From positions 992,001 to 1,056,000 of the forward strand of contig NZ_JBEJGX010000003.1 in the NCBI RefSeq assembly GCF_040253635.1: a stretch of DNA of 64,000 bases, read 5' to 3'. The stretch comes from Streptomyces sp. Edi2 (GTDB taxonomy: Bacteria; Actinomycetota; Actinomycetes; Streptomycetales; Streptomycetaceae). The position numbers and the translations under genes were made by a program. Of the stretch, positions 17,842-27,200 are shown in pieces. The notes beneath the pieces were generated by a model, which saw only the letters and a list, made by a program, of their open reading frames with translations, was not told the DNA's origin and did not search any database. Position 1 is the stretch's first letter, and the number at the start of each line of letters is the position of its first letter.

Positions 17842-18561
17842 TGTGCTGCCGTCACCGCACCGGGGACAGGGCCGGGGCCGAGGCCGAGGCCGGGGCGGAC
17901 GATGTCGGTCGCCTGGCGCAGCCCGCCAGGCGATCGCCCTACACCGCTGGTGACGTCGAGTCGCCCGCAGACCCCTTCCACTCGGTTGTTCGCGGAATCG
18001 GCGGCCGGTACCGCCCGGAGCGTCGGGTGCAGCGGCAGGCCGGAACGTGAATGGCACCCCACGCCCGCTCGGGCCGTGTATCGAATGTCATGCGGCGGCA
18101 TTTCCATCACCCACGACAAGCCCCAAATTGCCGCACGGGTGACGGCCACCGCCGAATGACGGCACCAATGCTCAGCGCATCGCTATGCAGCAAGAAAGGA
18201 TGGCAAAGAGCACGGCCCCATCACGCAAAGGGCGTGATACTCCTTGGCATTGCGACGCAAGCCGTCGGCAGGAATACTGAATATCACGGGCAGGGAAGGC
18301 CCGGAAGCGCGCTGCGTGTGACCGAAGGAGTCTCACGCAGCGTTCCCATGTTGGGACACGCGGAACGCGGGGGCTCCGTACGCTCCATCAGCTGTTGACG
18401 GGTACAGGTCCCGAGGTGCCACGAACCGCGAACCGCACGTGTCGCGACAGGCAGCCCGGCGCGACAAGCAGCCCGCTCTCCCCGCGCTTTCGAGGCCAAC
18501 GCTTTGGAGGCCAGCCCTCACAAGTGGGGACCAGCCTCGGAGTTGACCCGTTGACGGGGAG
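17842..18561. other. Gene-poor stretch with one long dyad
   Basis: About 720 bp in which no convincing coding region was found. Base composition drops below the local average between 18050 and 18300. A dyad with 12-base arms and one mismatch (CGCTGCGTGTGA / TCTCACGCAGCG, 9-base loop) lies at 18310-18342 and could be a terminator or operator. Confidence 0.5.
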
Positions 18562-18747
18562 CTAGAAACGGCCTCCACGGCCGAATCCACGGCCTCGGCC
18601 AAAGCCGCGTCCGCGACCAAATCCGCGTCCACGTCCAAAGCCGCGTCCACGACCGTAGCCTCCGCGGCCACGACCGTACCCGCGTCCGCCATGGTCGCCG
18701 CCCCAACCGTCGCCATGCCTACGGGGGAATGTCATTCGGAAGCTCAT
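18562..18747 (-). CDS. Tiny RGG/FGRG-repeat protein
   Basis: 61 residues from ATG 18747, which has a perfect AAGGAGG 6 bases upstream, the best ribosome-binding site nearby. After MSFRMTFPRRHGDGWGG the protein is almost only Gly, Arg, Phe and Tyr: GRGYGRGRGGYGRGRG then repeated FGRGRG hexapeptides (18-bp DNA repeats) ending GRGGRF. This is an RGG-box type low-complexity sequence, a class that binds RNA and can phase-separate in eukaryotes. Its function here is unknown. The upstream 190 bp is unusually AT-rich and likely holds the promoter. Confidence 0.7.
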   Translation of the reverse strand: MSFRMTFPRRHGDGWGGDHGGRGYGRGRGGYGRGRGFGRGRGFGRGRGFGRGRGFGRGGRF

Positions 18748-19057
18748 TGTGCCTCCTTGGATCTCTGAGGATCATCCAACTGTCCAGCTGGACCACTTCC
18801 CACGCTACGCCGCGACGCGAGTCGAAATCAAACGGGAAAAGGCTGAAAGTTAAGGCAAACTTGCTATTTTTTCGTGTACGCAACGTGGCCATCGGTCGCT
18901 CTCTGAATTCCGATTCCCCCTGGCCCATTGGATTCAGGCATCGCATCTCTCATCACACTCGGCGCCTTCGATGCCCGCAATCCGCGCCACCTGCTTCGTC
19001 GGCACTTGGGTCCCGACGACGGGAAGGCTGTCAGTGGTGGGGGCTACGGTCCGCAGC

Positions 19058-20938
19058 ATGGACGTACGAGGGAAGACGATCGTGCTCGTCGGCCGCTTCG
19101 ATGGCTTGCGCCAGGACGAGGCGCAGCGACGGCTGGAGGAGCTGGGTGCCCGGGTCACGGGTTCGGTGACCGGCCGGACGGATCTGGTGTTCGTGGACAG
19201 CCTCCGCTACAACGAGGGACAAAAGCTCCGGGAGGCACGGCGGCGCAGCCTCCCGATATTCGACGACAAGGCGCTACGGGGCCTGCTCGCGGAAGAGGAT
19301 GCCGCCGACCCCGATGCGCCTCGGGCCCGGGCGGTAGCGGATCTGGTGGCCCTGCGGGCGCGACTGCTGACGCTGGAGCGCGAACAGGGCATCACCGAGG
19401 AACACCGCGCCGCCACGCGGCAGGTCCGTGAGAGGGAGGGCGCGCTCCTCCGCCATCCGTACGGCCATCAGGCGGAGATCAACGATTACGCACTCAGTCC
19501 CTGCGGCCGCTATCTGGCCACCGGCACCGTGACCGGCGACGACTACGGCGGCACCCTGCAGATCTGGGAACTGGTCACCGGACGCTGTGTCAATGTCATC
19601 GGCATCGAGGGCGGCATCGGCCGGCGCGGCTACGAGCGCAGCATCCAATGGTCGGCCGACAGCCGCCGTATCGGTCTTGCGTATCACAACGACCGCATCG
19701 GTGTCTTCGATCCGTTCAGCTCCTTCCTCGGTTCCGTCACCCTCGCCGAGTGCCTGATCACGGACGGCGCGTCCAGGCCGGTGACCTGGGCGCTGGCGCC
19801 CGACGGGAGGCGGGTCTTTGTGAATTCCGGGACTCCGTGCGAGGTGGGCGGGTGCATCGTCCCCATGGACAGCGGCGAGCTGAACTGGACGACCCGTGAC
19901 GCCCCGCCCGCGCACCCGTTCCTGCTGGCCGACCGGCTCCGGGTGGATCTGGCCACCGAGGAGCGGGACGCGTACGACGACGTCACGCTCCGGGCCGACG
20001 GCTGGGCGCGCTGGTCAGGGGACGGCACCCGGTTGCAGGCGCAGGGCGCGAGCAGGGGCCGCGCGGAGGCGTTCGTCATCGATGTCTCGTCCGGGCAGGT
20101 GAGCTGGCTGGCCGGGATCGGCGAGCTCGCCGCGTGGAGCCCGGATGACCGGCTGCTGGTGCACGACGACAAGGGGCTGCGCTTCCTCGACGCGCTGACC
20201 GGCAAGCCGAACGGGAAGGGGGCCGGGCACCAAGGCGTTTCGGCGCTGCAATGGGGCATGCGGGGCGATGTGCCGCGGCTGGCGGCCCTGGTGGGCGAGG
20301 GCAACTCCGCCGGGACACGGCCAGGTGTCCTCATCCATGACGAGGACCGGTTCCGCTACCGCCTCGATGTCACGCCGGTGGAAGAGGGCATGGTCTACGC
20401 CGATTCCTGGGCCTGGGCCCCGTCCGGCGACGCGGGAGCCTGGCTCACGGCCGACGGGCGGGGAGAGGTGTGGTCGCTGGAGGGGGACGAGCCACAGCGG
20501 CTGCGCACCGTGGACGTCCCTTCCGAGACGAGCGTGCTGCTGTGGGGCGCCGACGATGTCCTGGTCGCGATGAGCCCGACCACCCTGCGGTTCCTCCGGG
20601 CCGAATCGGGCGAGGTCCTGGGCGACTTCACCTTCCTCCACCGACCGCGGGGCCCGAAGCCGTTGGGTGACAACTACTGGTTTTTCGCGAGGAAGCACTT
20701 CGCGCCGGATGACGAGACATGGTGCGCGGTGTTCGAGGAGGGGGTGGTGATCGCTCCCGACGGCCGGGGGAAGGAGTCGTTGGGCAAGGTTCTCGCCTGG
20801 ACCGTGGATGAGCGTCTGGCCTGGCCGGTGCGCTGGGGCGAGCTCGATGTCGTACCGGACGCCCGGAGCGCGGGACCGGCTCTCGGGGACGCGCCGGACG
20901 GCCAGTGGCTGCGTCAATACTGGGACTCGATCCAGTGA
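19058..20938 (+). CDS. BRCT domain fused to WD40-like propeller repeats
   Basis: 626 residues from ATG 19058. Residues 3-75 form a bacterial BRCT domain of the DNA-ligase type (GKTIVLVGRFDGLRQDEAQRRL then LGARVTGSVTGRTDLVFVD). A helical linker with a LRARLLTLEREQGITEEH stretch (about 95-130) leads to a beta-propeller-like region (130-600) with repeated GRYLATG ... LQIWEL, RIGLAYHNDRIGVFDPF, LLWGADDVLVAMS units. No enzyme motif is visible. BRCT modules bind DNA ends or phosphopeptides, and propellers scaffold proteins, so a DNA-linked scaffold is a guess. Stop overlaps the next frame by GTGA. Confidence 0.75.
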   Translation: MDVRGKTIVLVGRFDGLRQDEAQRRLEELGARVTGSVTGRTDLVFVDSLRYNEGQKLREARRRSLPIFDDKALRGLLAEEDAADPDAPRARAVADLVALRARLLTLEREQGITEEHRAATRQVREREGALLRHPYGHQAEINDYALSPCGRYLATGTVTGDDYGGTLQIWELVTGRCVNVIGIEGGIGRRGYERSIQWSADSRRIGLAYHNDRIGVFDPFSSFLGSVTLAECLITDGASRPVTWALAPDGRRVFVNSGTPCEVGGCIVPMDSGELNWTTRDAPPAHPFLLADRLRVDLATEERDAYDDVTLRADGWARWSGDGTRLQAQGASRGRAEAFVIDVSSGQVSWLAGIGELAAWSPDDRLLVHDDKGLRFLDALTGKPNGKGAGHQGVSALQWGMRGDVPRLAALVGEGNSAGTRPGVLIHDEDRFRYRLDVTPVEEGMVYADSWAWAPSGDAGAWLTADGRGEVWSLEGDEPQRLRTVDVPSETSVLLWGADDVLVAMSPTTLRFLRAESGEVLGDFTFLHRPRGPKPLGDNYWFFARKHFAPDDETWCAVFEEGVVIAPDGRGKESLGKVLAWTVDERLAWPVRWGELDVVPDARSAGPALGDAPDGQWLRQYWDSIQ

Positions 20939-21512
20939 TCCGCGTCAGATATGCGGTGACGGCAGGGGACGACAGCCCGGCTCACGAACGCCAGGACCTC
21001 GCCCCACTGCGCGCCCTGGACCTACGGGTCGGCCACGTCATCACGGTCCTGGAGGAGATAGGGATCTTCGAGAACGACAGCGAACCCTCCTTCGGGGGCT
21101 GGATTGCCGAGCGTCTGGACGGGCTTGCGCCCGGCATCGGTGCGGAGACCGAGCGCTGGACCCGTGTCCTGCGCGACGGCGGCCCCCGCAGCCTCCCGCG
21201 ACGGGAAGGCACGGTCTGGCTCTACCTCAACCGAGTCCGCCCAGCCCTCGGAATGGACTGGTCTTCCGCAACCCGACCAGCCGGATCAAGGTTGGTCAGT
21301 ACGAGTACGCCGTGCTGCAACCGCTCGTCCCCGCGCAGGTCGACCGCCCGTCGCTGCGGCCACCACACCGGCAACTCGAAGAGGCCCTGACCCACGGGCT
21401 CGATCCGCTCCACCTCGCCGAGGTGTTCGGGCTCGACGACAAGACCGCGATGCGGTACGCGGACTCCGCGCGAGCGCTACTGGAACAGGCCGCTGAACAG
21501 CAGCTTCTATGA
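20935..21512 (+). pseudogene. Tyrosine-recombinase-like integrase with core deleted and frameshift
   Basis: Two pieces in different frames belong to one large Streptomyces integrase family: an N-terminal-side piece (HVITVLEEIGIFENDSEPSF ... GTVWLYLNRVRPAL) and a C-terminal piece (NPTSRIKVGQYEYAVLQPL ... RQLEEALTHGLDPLHLAEVF then DDKTAMRYADSARALL). Between AQVDRPS and RQLEEAL the catalytic core with its Arg/His residues is missing, so the gene is dead. It starts in GTGA overlap with the preceding BRCT gene, probably coincidental. Confidence 0.75.
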
Positions 21513-21529
21513 TGTCCGGGCTTCTGCCG

Positions 21530-22123
21530 TCAGTTTTCGGGGAGCCGCGACGGTGCAGTTTTCAGTCCGTCCAGGGTGAGGTCGAGGAGGCGTTCGGCCT
21601 GCTCTCGCTGCTCGGGCTTGGCCGAGGTGAGGGCGATACCGGCGAGGGCGGCGAACATGTCGGTCGGGCTGATGTCGGACCGGATCGTTCCGGCGGCGGT
21701 ATTGGCGTCCATGAGGGAGGAGAGGGCGGCCTGAATCATCTCGTGGCTGTCGGCGTAGGGATTGGTTCCCGAGTTGACGACGGCTCGCAGGGCCTCGGCC
21801 ATGCCGAGTTTGGCGGTGGCGTAGTCGATGAAGCGGCGAGTCCAGGCTCGCAGGGCCTCGGGCGGCGACATCGCCGCAAGGAGGCCTGGGACGGCGTCGC
21901 ACAGCCGGGCCACTTCGTTGCGGTACGCCGCCTCGATCAGAGCTTCCCTGGTCGGGAAGTTGCGGTAGAGGGTGCCGGTTCCCACACCCGCTTCTCTGGC
22001 GATGCGCTCGAAGTGCGCATCCAGTCCCTCCTCAGTGAACACGCGCACCGCGGCGGCCAGGATCTTGTCCCGGTTCCGCTGTGCGTCAACCCTCAGCGGG
22101 CGTCCTGCATCTCGGGCCATCAA
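21530..22123 (-). CDS. TetR/AcrR-family repressor
   Basis: 197 residues (or 196 from the second Met). The N-terminal TetR_N domain is clear: RDKILAAAVRVFTEEGLDA, then IAREAGVGTGTLYRNFPTREAL as recognition region (about 38-60). Residues 80-180 are the ligand domain of the SACE_7040/TetR_C_33 type. Divergent from the SDR at 22247 with a complex operator between them, so it almost certainly represses that gene and itself. Confidence 0.92.
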   Translation of the reverse strand: MMARDAGRPLRVDAQRNRDKILAAAVRVFTEEGLDAHFERIAREAGVGTGTLYRNFPTREALIEAAYRNEVARLCDAVPGLLAAMSPPEALRAWTRRFIDYATAKLGMAEALRAVVNSGTNPYADSHEMIQAALSSLMDANTAAGTIRSDISPTDMFAALAGIALTSAKPEQREQAERLLDLTLDGLKTAPSRLPEN

Positions 22124-22137
22124 TGGCTCTCCCCTGT

Positions 22138-22198
22138 CTCCACTTGCTAAGTGGAGGCTCCGCCACTTAGTGTGGATGAAGTGGCGGAGCCTCCACTT
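22138..22198. promoter_or_regulatory. Composite TetR operator built on AAGTGG/CCACTT half-sites
   Basis: CTCCACTTGCTAAGTGGAG (22138-22156) is a perfect 8-bp-arm palindrome. Overlapping it, a 20-bp block at 22149-22168 recurs as its exact reverse complement at 22179-22198 with a 10-base spacer. The CCACTT/AAGTGG half-site therefore occurs five to six times in 61 bp between the TetR start (22123) and the SDR start (22247). Confidence 0.85.
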
Positions 22199-22246
22199 TC
22201 ACTGTAGGGCATGGCCCCCACTCCTCTACTGGAAGGACTGTCCATC

Positions 22247-22978
22247 ATGTCGGGAATCGATGGCAAAGTCGTGGCGATCACAGGCGCCAGCAGCGGCATC
22301 GGCGAGGCGACCGCGCTCCTGCTCGCCGAGCGCGGCGCGAAGGTCGTCCTCGGAGCACGCCGTCCGGAGCGTCTTGAGGCCCTGGCCGCTCGCATCGAAA
22401 AGGCCGGCGGTGAAGCCGCCTGGGCCCGCACGGATGTGACGCGACACGAGGACCTTTCCGGCCTCGTCAAGCTGGCACGCGATCGATACGGCAAGCTCGA
22501 CGTCCTCGTCAGCAATGCCGGGATCGGCCTGATCTCCCGTCTGGATGACCTGCGTGTCGAGGACTGGGAGGAGATGATCGACGTCAACCTCAAAGGGGTC
22601 CTGTACGGGATCGCCGCTGCCCTTCCCGTCTTCCGGGAGCAGGGCTTCGGACACTTCGTCAACACCGTGTCCACCGCCGGACTGCGCATCGTGCCGCTCC
22701 AGTCGGTGTACGCCGGCACGAAGAACGCCGTGCGCACCATCTCCGAGGGCCTGCGCCAGGAGGCCGGCGACAGCCTGCGCGTGACCGTCGTCTCGCCCGG
22801 CGCCGTCCGCACGGACTTCGCAGAGCGCATGGATCCGGCTGTGAAAACCCAGATCGACAAGATGATGGAAACCGCTCTTTCGCCGGACGCGGTGGCCCGC
22901 GCCATCGCCTTCGCCATCGAACAGCCGGACGGTGTCGATGTAGGTGACATCGTCGTTCGCCCCACCGCCCAGGGATAG
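22247..22978 (+). CDS. Classical SDR oxidoreductase under TetR control
   Basis: 243 residues from ATG 22247, set by GGAAGGA at 22231-22237. TGASSGIG at 12-19, GAR after beta2 (NADP-type), NAG at 90-92, Ser142 and the Tyr155/Lys159 pair (YAGTK). Closest to the YdfG/NADP-dependent 3-hydroxy acid dehydrogenase group. The large operator just upstream indicates tight repression by the divergent TetR protein. Confidence 0.92.
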   Translation: MSGIDGKVVAITGASSGIGEATALLLAERGAKVVLGARRPERLEALAARIEKAGGEAAWARTDVTRHEDLSGLVKLARDRYGKLDVLVSNAGIGLISRLDDLRVEDWEEMIDVNLKGVLYGIAAALPVFREQGFGHFVNTVSTAGLRIVPLQSVYAGTKNAVRTISEGLRQEAGDSLRVTVVSPGAVRTDFAERMDPAVKTQIDKMMETALSPDAVARAIAFAIEQPDGVDVGDIVVRPTAQG

Positions 22979-23106
22979 GCCTGCGCAGCCACGCCGCACC
23001 ACACACATTCCTATCGAACCCACGGATACCCCCAGCTGACGCACACGGACCGACCCCCGAGTTCCCTCTGAACAAGCTTCAGTTCAGCTGAACCCACGGG
23101 CCTCTA

Positions 23107-23384
23107 CGGCCTCGGGACTGGTGGGCTCGCATGTTGAGGTGTCGCGTATTCCTCGTTGGGGCCGTGCCTGGTGTCACCGTGTGTGGTCGCCGGAGGCGTA
23201 TCGGCTCCAGGTTCCTCCGGCTTCAGTGACCAGGCGGGTGGCTGTCTTGTCGTGGTAACCGAGCGCCTTCGCGATGACGGGAGCCGGGGCCTGGAGGACG
23301 AGTTGGCGGATCGCGGAGGTCCTGCCGCGCTGTGGCGGGACGCCGATCTCCCGCAGGTGGGCTTGGAGACTGCCCGGATTCATG
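23107..23384 (-). repeat. Direct repeat copy 1: 3' end of a recombinase gene
   Basis: About 275 bp closely resembling 25802-26079 in the same orientation. It contains the last 69 codons of the integrase (IRQLVLQAPAPVIAKALGYH then DKTATRLVTEAGGTWSRYAS) in one open frame (23174-23383), plus about 65 bp of downstream flank. Unlike copy 2 it has no frameshift. The two copies bracket the quinone oxidoreductase and AraC genes. Confidence 0.85.
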
Positions 23385-23479
23385 GGGGCGGAATCGGCGA
23401 TTGTGCTCCCCTGCCGTCCCCATCGCGGTCATCGACGATCCGGCGCTGCCGGAGGCGCTGGCAGAACGCGCGGCTGTCC

Positions 23480-23626
23480 GCCCGGAGCGGCACCTTCACC
23501 CCGATGCTCCTGGCCCGCTCCCGCCATGCCGCCGTCCCCTCCCTGGAGCGGTACGCCCGCCCCGGCGTCGACGCGGTCGCCCGGCACGTCGCCCAGCGCG
23601 ACCCCGCCGCCCGACGGAAGCGCTGA
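23480..23626 (+). pseudogene. C-terminal fragment of a second tyrosine recombinase
   Basis: Plus-strand frame ending at 23626 reads RSRHAAVPSLERYARPGVDA then VARHVAQRDPAARRKR. This matches the end of a phage-type integrase, including the SLERYARPG segment with the nucleophile Tyr. No upstream catalytic part exists; it abuts repeat copy 1 in opposite orientation. Confidence 0.6.
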
Positions 23627-23875
23627 CGCCTCAAGATCATTACCTTGCCGGGCATGTCTGTGCCCGGCACAGCGTCATCCACCGGACGGGTGCAGGGCTC
23701 GACGCGCCGCGAGTCGCACTGACACAGATCGTCAACTGATTGATTCTCACGGGTCTGGTCGCTGTCCCGGTCCTGCGTAGGGTTCCAAGAAGGCGGCAGT
23801 GCGGCATTTGCGCACTCGATCTGTTGCCGCGCCAAGTGTTCAGGCCCCTCCACGAGAGAAGGAAACACACCCCCT

Positions 23876-24811
23876 ATGCGCGCCCTTGTGGTCGATCACA
23901 GTGAGGCCGGACCCATCCGGTTCGCCGATGTCGATGAGCCCGTACCGTCCACCGGCGAGGCGTTGGTGGAGATACGACACATCGGTCTCAACTTCGGAGA
24001 GCTGAATTACGTGCACCAGTGGCCAGCCGGCGCTGTGCACGGTCACGACGCGGCCGGCGTCGTGGTGCGCGCCGCATCCGACGGCTCGGGGCCGCCCGAA
24101 GGTACGCGCGTCGCAGTGGGGATGGCTCCCCACGCGTGGGCGGAGCGGGTGGCAGTCAGCCCCGCCTCGCTCGGCACCGTCCCCGAGGGCGTGGACCTGG
24201 CCGACGCCGCCGCGCTAGGGATCGCCGGAGTCACCGCACTCCGGGTGCTGCGCAAGCGTTCCCTGCTGGCGCGCAACGTTCTGATCACCGGCGCCAGCGG
24301 AGGCGTGGGGCACTTCGCCGTCCAACTGGCGGCGCTGGCGGGCGCCCGGGTGACGGCACTCGTCGGTTCGCCGGAGCGGGCCGCCGGACTCCGTGAACTC
24401 GGCGCCGACAAGGTCCTGACCGACCTGGCCGCGACCGAGGACCGGTTCGCCCTCGTCCTGGACACGGTCGGCGGGCCGCTGGTGGCCCAGGCGTGGAGTT
24501 CCCTCGCCGAGGGCGGCACCATCCACCTGGTCGGTTACTCCTCAGGGCAGGAAACCACCTTCCCGTCAGCGGGCCGCACCGGCGAACCGACGAGTGAGGC
24601 CTTGTTCGGCTTCGGCGAACCCCGCAGCATCGCCACCTACGGCGACATGACGCCGACCAGCGGGGAGCTGACAGACCTGCTGGGCCTCATGGCTGCCGGG
24701 AGACTCTCGGCACCGGTCGGACTGCGAGGCGACTGGCAGGACGTGGACGACGCCGTCCAGGCGCTGTTCTCGCGGAAGGTGCACGGAAAGGCCGTTCTTG
24801 ACGTGGCCTGA
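23876..24811 (+). CDS. Zinc-free quinone oxidoreductase-like MDR enzyme
   Basis: 311 residues of the medium-chain dehydrogenase/reductase superfamily, QOR branch: GroES-like N-terminus (VEIRHIGLNFGELNYVHQWPAG, GHDAAGVV) and a Rossmann domain with VLITGASGGVGHFAVQLAALAGA (about 138-160). Zinc ligands of alcohol dehydrogenases are absent, as in NADPH:quinone reductases. The next gene, an AraC regulator, follows at 70 bp. Both sit inside the recombinase direct repeats as a two-gene cargo. Confidence 0.9.
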   Translation: MRALVVDHSEAGPIRFADVDEPVPSTGEALVEIRHIGLNFGELNYVHQWPAGAVHGHDAAGVVVRAASDGSGPPEGTRVAVGMAPHAWAERVAVSPASLGTVPEGVDLADAAALGIAGVTALRVLRKRSLLARNVLITGASGGVGHFAVQLAALAGARVTALVGSPERAAGLRELGADKVLTDLAATEDRFALVLDTVGGPLVAQAWSSLAEGGTIHLVGYSSGQETTFPSAGRTGEPTSEALFGFGEPRSIATYGDMTPTSGELTDLLGLMAAGRLSAPVGLRGDWQDVDDAVQALFSRKVHGKAVLDVA

Positions 24812-24881
24812 AGCTGTGGACGAGGACACATGCGCCTCGCCCGCCGGTGGGCGGTGCGCGGCGGTGGACGAGAATGGACCC

Positions 24882-25799
24882 ATGGATGTGCTGGCGGAGG
24901 TCTTGCGTGTTTCGGGTGCGCGTGGGGCGCTCGGGGTCATGCTGAAGGCCGGAGGAACCTGGGGTCTGTGGCTGGACTCCTCTCCAGGAGCGGCACTGCA
25001 CGTGGTGTCCCGCGGCACCATGTGGCTCCACGTCACGGGCGAGAAGCCTCTTCAGGTGCAGGCCGGAGACGCCGTCCTGGTGTCGCCGGGCACCGCACAC
25101 GGGATAGCCGGCGGCGCCGGCGTGACGATGGGTTCCTGCGACCGTGAGGCGGCGGCCCGGGCTTTTGGCGATGGCCGAGCCCTGCGGCTGGGCTCGGCGC
25201 CGGTGCAGACGGAAGTGATCGTCCTGCACTACGAGCAGGACCCGGAGGTGCGCACACCGGTCCTTACCTCCCTCGCTCGGCCGATGCACGTCACAGCCCG
25301 GGAGAACGCGCAGTTCAGAAGGACCGTCGAACTTCTCGCTGCTGAGCTCGCACAGCCGCAGATCGGTACCACCGCCGCCATCAACAGCATCGTCGACCTT
25401 CTGCTCGTCCAGTTCGTACGCGCCTGGCTGGCCCGCCACCCGCAGGAGCAGTCCGGCTCATGGCTGGGAGCGATGCGTGATCCGGTCGTGCGCGACGCCC
25501 TGGCATGTGTCCACGCCCAACCGGAACACCCCTGGACCACGGAGACCCTGGCCGCCGCGACGAGCGTCTCCCGGGCGACGCTGTCCAGGCGTTTCCGGTC
25601 CGCCCTCGGACAGACGCCGGGCGCGTACGTGACGCAGTGGCGCATCGACCTGGCGTCCGTCCGGCTCCGCGATACCGATGAGCCGGTCGAGTCGATCTCC
25701 GGCGCGGTCGGCTACGCCTCTCCGCACGCTTTCAGCCGTGCCTTCAGACGTGCCCGAGGCACGGCCCCGGGCGCGTACCGTTCTCGACTTCGCAAGTGA
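24882..25799 (+). CDS. AraC-family regulator with cupin sensor
   Basis: 305 residues from ATG 24882. A cupin_6-type sensor (residues 1-170: LDSSPGAALHVVSRGTMWLHVTGE, GDAVLVSPGTAHGIAG) is joined to a C-terminal AraC HTH (about 205-300: WTTETLAAATSVSRATLSRRFRSALGQTPGAYVTQWRIDLA). This architecture often controls a neighbouring oxidoreductase and responds to electrophiles or aldehydes. Immediately downstream is repeat copy 2. Confidence 0.9.
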   Translation: MDVLAEVLRVSGARGALGVMLKAGGTWGLWLDSSPGAALHVVSRGTMWLHVTGEKPLQVQAGDAVLVSPGTAHGIAGGAGVTMGSCDREAAARAFGDGRALRLGSAPVQTEVIVLHYEQDPEVRTPVLTSLARPMHVTARENAQFRRTVELLAAELAQPQIGTTAAINSIVDLLLVQFVRAWLARHPQEQSGSWLGAMRDPVVRDALACVHAQPEHPWTTETLAAATSVSRATLSRRFRSALGQTPGAYVTQWRIDLASVRLRDTDEPVESISGAVGYASPHAFSRAFRRARGTAPGAYRSRLRK

Positions 25800-25801
25800 T
25801 C

Positions 25802-26079
25802 CGGCCTCGGGACTGATGGGCTCGCATGTTGAGGTGTCGCGTATTGCTCGGTGAGGTCGGTTCAGGTGTCACCGTGTGTGGTCGCCGGAGGCGTATCGGG
25901 CCCAGGTTCCTCCGGCTTCAGTGACCAGGCGGGTGGCTGTCTTGTCGTGGTAGCCCAGAGCCTTGGCATGACGGGGGCTGGGGCTTGGAGGACGAGGTGG
26001 CGGATCGGTGAGGTCCGGGCCCGCTGGAGGGGAACGCCGATTCGGCATAGTCCGTCCCGCAGGGTGCCCGGGTGCATCG
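25802..26079 (-). repeat. Direct repeat copy 2: 3' end of the recombinase gene
   Basis: Counterpart of 23107-23384, here continuous with the rest of the recombinase gene. It carries a one-base deletion near 25966 (CTTGGCATGACGG against CTTCGCGATGACGG in copy 1) that puts the last 30 codons out of frame. Confidence 0.85.
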
Positions 26080-27200
26080 GCTGGTTCGCCCGGCGGCCGG
26101 GAAAGAGCCAGCGGCACTTCGCGTTCACTGCGGCTGTTCTGCCGGGCAGGGCAGTGATGTAGTCCAGCAGAAGCGTCGCGACGGGTTCCGGGACCGGCGA
26201 GGGAGGGTCGCCGAGCCGCAGCAGGACCTGGGCGTCGTCGCGGATGACGTCGTCGGTGGTCAGGCAGACGATTCGGCTTACCGGTTGAGCGAAGAGGAGG
26301 ACCAGGCAGGCGGCGACTCGGACGCGGGGGGCTGCTGTCGTCGGTGAGCACTCGACGCAGAGTGGCGAGTCGTTGGTGCCGGCCGAGGGGGTTCGGATTC
26401 GTTGTCGGCCTGTTCGGGATGGAGAGGCGGGGCATGCGGCGGGTGTCCATGCACCAGCGCAGGAACGACTGTGCTGGTCGCCGGGTGTCGTACTTCTCCG
26501 CATGCCAGGCGTCGAGGTCCGTCTGGGTTACCGCATTCAGGGGGACGCCGCGTTTGCCGAGCCACTGGAGGAACGCTGCGGCCTGGGTGATCTGCTGTCG
26601 GCATTCCTGCGTCGTGTTGGCGCCCAGGGGCCCTTCAAGGGCCTTGGTCCGGAGCTTGCGGAGCTGGTGCCAGCGCGCGAAGTGGTGGAGGAGTCGAGCA
26701 TGTTCGGGACCCTCGGTGGAGGCGAGCCGTTCGGCGAGCCACCGCTCGAAGAGCAGGAGCCGGCGATCGACGCGAGGGAGAACGCCGCTGTCCATCAGCA
26801 GGTCACGGAGGTAGGCGACCGTCCGCCAGCTCGGGAGGTCTTGAAGGGCTTCGTGGGTGAGCGGAACATGTTCGGAGGCGAGGTCGCGTAGCAGCGCCGG
26901 GACCTGTGGGTTGCGCAGCCAGATCAGGCGGCTCTTGGGCCGCTCCGTCTTCGCCAGCAGGTCGTGCAGGGGGACCAGGCGGGGGTGGATGTGGCCGGTG
27001 CCGTCGTCCAGGAGCACGGTGAGCTGGTCGGAGAGCGTGCAGCGCTCGCAGAGGCGTCCGCCCGGCAGCATGCCTTCGAATTCGCACCGGTTGCAGAAGA
27101 AATTGCGGGTGATGCCGGCGCAGTCGCGACAAACGGCCGACCCGTCTGGGGCCTTGCCGGGAAGGTCATATTGCTCACGGGTGCGGTAGGCCGGGCTCAT
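25869..27200 (-). pseudogene. XerD-like recombinase, third gene of a recombinase operon, frameshifted
   Basis: From ATG 27200 the frame reads MSPAYRTREQYDLPGKAPDG then Cys-rich CRDCAGITRNFFCNRCEFEG ... GRLCERCT (a probable zinc module), then LLLFERWLAERLAS and ITQAAAFLQWLGKRGVPLNA typical of Streptomyces large XerD-like proteins. A one-base loss in the G6 run at 26326-26331 shifts the frame, and a second near 25966 restores it; correcting both gives about 443 residues ending DKTATRLVTEAGGTWARYAS. It starts in ATGA overlap with the HTH gene. Inactivated, unless the shifts are sequencing errors. Confidence 0.8.
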
